Of a DNA stretch of 64,000 nt, positions 61,941 to 64,000 are shown piece by piece. Position 1 is the stretch's first letter, and each line of letters starts with the position of its first letter. The DNA is from Aliibacillus thermotolerans (GTDB lineage: Bacteria > Bacillota > Bacilli > Bacillales > Marinococcaceae). The translations under genes were made by a program, and so were the position numbers. The notes below the pieces were generated by a model, which saw only the letters and a program-made list of their open reading frames with translations, was not told the origin of the DNA and ran no database searches. Location: the NCBI RefSeq assembly GCF_027853235.1, contig NZ_WKJG01000039.1:62001-126000 (forward strand), in the 5' to 3' direction.

Positions 61941-62948
61941 GTGAATAATACAACGATTTATGATGTTGCCCGAGAAGCAGGGGTGTCGATGGCAACTGTT
62001 TCTCGTGTGGTAAATGGTAATCCCAATGTAAAACCGTCAACAAGAAAAAAAGTACTAGATGCGATTGAAAGACTAGGTTATCGACCGAATGCAGTAGCGC
62101 GAGGATTGGCTAGTAAAAAAACGACGACCGTTGGAGTGATTATCCCAGATATTTCAAGCATCTTTTTTGCAGAATTAGCAAGAGGAATTGAAGACATTGC
62201 TACGATGTATAAATACAACATTATTCTTTGTAACTCTGATCAAAATAAAGAAAAAGAAATCGATTTGATTGATACACTGCTTGAAAAGCAAGTAGACGGT
62301 ATTTTGTTCATGGGGAGTGTGATTACCGAAGACCACGTGGAGCAGTTCAAGCGTTCTCCAGTTCCAGTTGTATTAGCGGCTACCATCGATGAGAAAAAGG
62401 AAATTCCTTCCGTGAATATTGACCATCAACAAGCTGCTTTTGACGCGGTTACCAAGCTGATTGAATCAGGAAATAAGCGCATTGGAATTGTGACCGGATC
62501 GTTGGAAGACCCGATGAACGGCTATCAAAAGTTCAGTGGGTATAAAAAAGCCTTGGAAAATAACGGAATTCCTTTTAACCAAGAATTGGTCGCCGTTGGA
62601 GATTACAAATATACGGATGGAATGGAAGCGGCTCAACATTTTCTTACTTTAGAGAAACCACCAACGGCAATCTTTGTCGCAACGGATGAAATGGCGCTAG
62701 GCGTGATTCATGGTTTACAGGATAAAGGAGTACGCGTACCTGAAGATGTTGAAGTGATTGGCTTTAACAATACCCGTCTTGCAGTGATGGTTCGTCCAAC
62801 ATTAACGACGGTCGTACAGCCGATGTATGATATCGGAGCTGTTTCGATGCGCTTGTTGACGAAGTATATGAATAAGGAAGAAGTGGAAGACGCGATCGTA
62901 GTGCTTCCTCACCGCTTAGAAGTGAGAGATTCTACAAAGAAAGCGTGA
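61941..62948 (+). CDS. ccpA: Catabolite control protein A
   Basis: A 335-residue LacI-family regulator. The helix-turn-helix [23 protein letters not shown] and hinge [22 protein letters not shown] are typical of CcpA, and the core has NSDQNKEKE and [12 protein letters not shown]. With HPr-Ser46-P it binds cre sites and directs carbon catabolite control. The GTG at 61941, behind AAAGGAGAG, gives the standard N-terminus; an ATG 18 codons upstream has no site. aroA-ccpA-motPS order is as in B. subtilis, and motP follows 31 bases later. Confidence 0.95.
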   Translation: MNNTTIYDVAREAGVSMATVSRVVNGNPNVKPSTRKKVLDAIERLGYRPNAVARGLASKKTTTVGVIIPDISSIFFAELARGIEDIATMYKYNIILCNSDQNKEKEIDLIDTLLEKQVDGILFMGSVITEDHVEQFKRSPVPVVLAATIDEKKEIPSVNIDHQQAAFDAVTKLIESGNKRIGIVTGSLEDPMNGYQKFSGYKKALENNGIPFNQELVAVGDYKYTDGMEAAQHFLTLEKPPTAIFVATDEMALGVIHGLQDKGVRVPEDVEVIGFNNTRLAVMVRPTLTTVVQPMYDIGAVSMRLLTKYMNKEEVEDAIVVLPHRLEVRDSTKKA

Positions 62949-62979
62949 ATGGATGTCGGCAAAGAAGGGGGGAGCTTTC

Positions 62980-63792
62980 ATGAAAAAAACGGATATCATG
63001 ACACCTATAGGAATTGTTTTAGGGGTCGTTGTCATTTTATTTGCTATTTTCGTTAACGCGGACATGGAATCGGTGTTCATGTTTGTTCAGCTGGCGTCGT
63101 TTTTGATTGTATTTGGAGGGGTTACGGCGGCGCTGTTTATTAACTTTTCCACTCAAGAAATTAAACAATCTCCGCGGGTGGCCCGCGAAGCGTTTCGTTA
63201 TGAAGAAAATGATTTGAATGAGTTAATTGATACGTTTGTACACTTATCTACGAAAGCACGTCGAGAAGGATTATTAGCCCTTGAAGCCACATTAGAAGAT
63301 GATGTGGAGGATGAGTTTATTAAAAAAGGAATTCTACTTGCGGTAGACGGTATCGAACCTGACATTATTAAAGATATTATGATGGCAGAAGTAGTAGCAA
63401 TGGAAGAAAGGCATCGAAAAGGACGACTTTTCTTCCAAAAAGCGGGGGAATATGCACCTGCTTGGGGAATGATTGGTACACTTATTGGGCTGATTTTAAT
63501 GTTGAACGAATTATCAGACCCATCTTCTCTCGGACCAAATATGGCGCTTGCTTTATTAACAACATTATATGGATCTGTCCTTGCCAATCTCGTTTTCCTT
63601 CCAATTACAAGTAAACTAGAAGAAAAAACAGAAGAAGAAGTTTTTATGAAACAAATTATTATTGAAGGGGTCATCGGCGTTCAATCCGGCCAAAACCCGA
63701 AAATTTTAGAGGAAAAATTAAATGCTTTTGTACGGGTTCGGAGAAAAGAGGCAGATTTAGCAGAAACGGAGGAATTCGCAAATGAGGCGTAA
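62980..63792 (+). CDS. motP: Flagellar stator protein MotP (sodium type)
   Basis: A 270-residue MotA/TolQ/ExbB-family membrane protein with four helices: TPIGIVLGVVVILFAIF and VQLASFLIVFGGVTAALF at the N-terminus, and GEYAPAWGMIGTLIGLILML and ALALLTTLYGSVLANLVFLPI at the C-terminus. Together with MotS it forms the sodium-driven stator of Bacillus, encoded after ccpA. The ATG at 62980, behind GGGGGGAG, is the better start. The 3' end overlaps motS by 11 bases. Confidence 0.93.
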   Translation: MKKTDIMTPIGIVLGVVVILFAIFVNADMESVFMFVQLASFLIVFGGVTAALFINFSTQEIKQSPRVAREAFRYEENDLNELIDTFVHLSTKARREGLLALEATLEDDVEDEFIKKGILLAVDGIEPDIIKDIMMAEVVAMEERHRKGRLFFQKAGEYAPAWGMIGTLIGLILMLNELSDPSSLGPNMALALLTTLYGSVLANLVFLPITSKLEEKTEEEVFMKQIIIEGVIGVQSGQNPKILEEKLNAFVRVRRKEADLAETEEFANEA

Positions 63793-64000
63793 AAAGGAAA
63801 AGCCTCACCAAAAAGGTTCTCCTGCTTGGATGACGACTTTTGCGGATATGGTTACTCTTATTCTCGTATTTTTTGTGATGCTCTTTTCTATGTCTGTCAT
63901 TGACGCGCAGAAGTTTCAAGCGATGGTAGATTCTTTTCAAAACCGGCAAGTGTTTGAGTATTTTACCTCGGTCGTTGAATTTGAAAATCCTGATTCAGCA
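63782..64000 (+). CDS. motS: Flagellar stator protein MotS (3' part missing)
   Basis: The first 73 codons of a MotB-family protein cut by the right edge. After a lysine-rich start, PAWMTTFADMVTLILVFFVMLFSMS is the single membrane helix with the ion-binding Asp. The peptidoglycan-binding OmpA-like domain would follow beyond the window. Overlap with motP shows translational coupling. The assignment to MotS rather than MotB rests on the ccpA-motP context. Confidence 0.9.
   Translation, partial: MRRKKEKPHQKGSPAWMTTFADMVTLILVFFVMLFSMSVIDAQKFQAMVDSFQNRQVFEYFTSVVEFENPDSA

Overview
The window is chromosomal DNA of a low-GC, spore-forming, motile Bacillaceae. Three things support this: Bacillus-type gene neighbourhoods (alaR-alaT-yugI-pgi-yugO; pckA and metK flanked by ytkD and the ytl transporter; leuS-ytgP; trmB-ytzB-ytoP; ytpP-ytpQ-ytpR-sftA-murC-ytxG-ytxH-aroA-ccpA-motP-motS), AGGAGG-type ribosome binding sites with many GTG/TTG starts, and an Sda sporulation checkpoint gene. 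The sodium-type MotP/MotS stator and a TRAP transporter suit a salt-tolerant or alkali-tolerant species. The species itself cannot be named from the sequence.

Layout. 1-5.5 kb: edge of a BtuF-like binding protein, a YuiD-like membrane protein, a complete DctQ-DctM-DctP TRAP transporter, bioY with a BirA-type operator, and a phosphodiesterase. 5.6-12.2 kb: luxS, an isochorismatase-like hydrolase, alaR/alaT, yugI, pgi and the potassium channel yugO. 12.2-16.3 kb: tRNA-Ala, a damaged large catalase, sda, a MalY/PatB lyase and a small unknown gene. 16.3-24.6 kb: ywpF-like, ytkD, an ABC transporter, pckA, a four-unit structured repeat array, a DCC protein and SAM-riboswitch-controlled metK.

24.6-30.3 kb is the accessory part. 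A PlcR-like HTH/TPR regulator sits divergent from a 43-residue secreted prepeptide that ends in LDLPHTH, so this is a candidate PlcR/PapR-type peptide quorum-sensing cassette with a 16-bp palindrome between the two genes. It is followed by a decayed catabolic cluster (GntR regulator, broken nitrilase, DUF2848, cupin, flavin reductase) and a RibF-like FAD synthetase that lacks the usual kinase motifs.

30.3-45.6 kb: ytoA, ytpA, a 481-bp MITE-like repeat, ytiB, T-box-controlled leuS, a DnaA-box cluster, ytgP, a ProC-like protein, an RsuA-type pseudouridine synthase, ytzE, cysK, a CidA/CidB pair, purU, a candidate small RNA, ytmP and trmB. 45.6-64 kb: dispersed GTCGCATGA hairpin repeats, ytzB, ytoP, a DUF84 protein, a twice-frameshifted enoyl-CoA hydratase, ytoQ, a PTS-IIC-like protein, then the conserved ytpP-to-motS block, which runs off the end.

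Three or four unrelated repeat families lie between the housekeeping genes: the inverted A pair at 8.7 and 31.8 kb, the 118-bp tandem units at 21.7 kb, the GTCGCATGA hairpins at 45.7, 49.6 and 59.9 kb, and a GC-rich element at 46.4 kb. No transposase, rRNA or CRISPR array is present. Gene symbols are assigned from remembered family resemblance and synteny, not from a database search.
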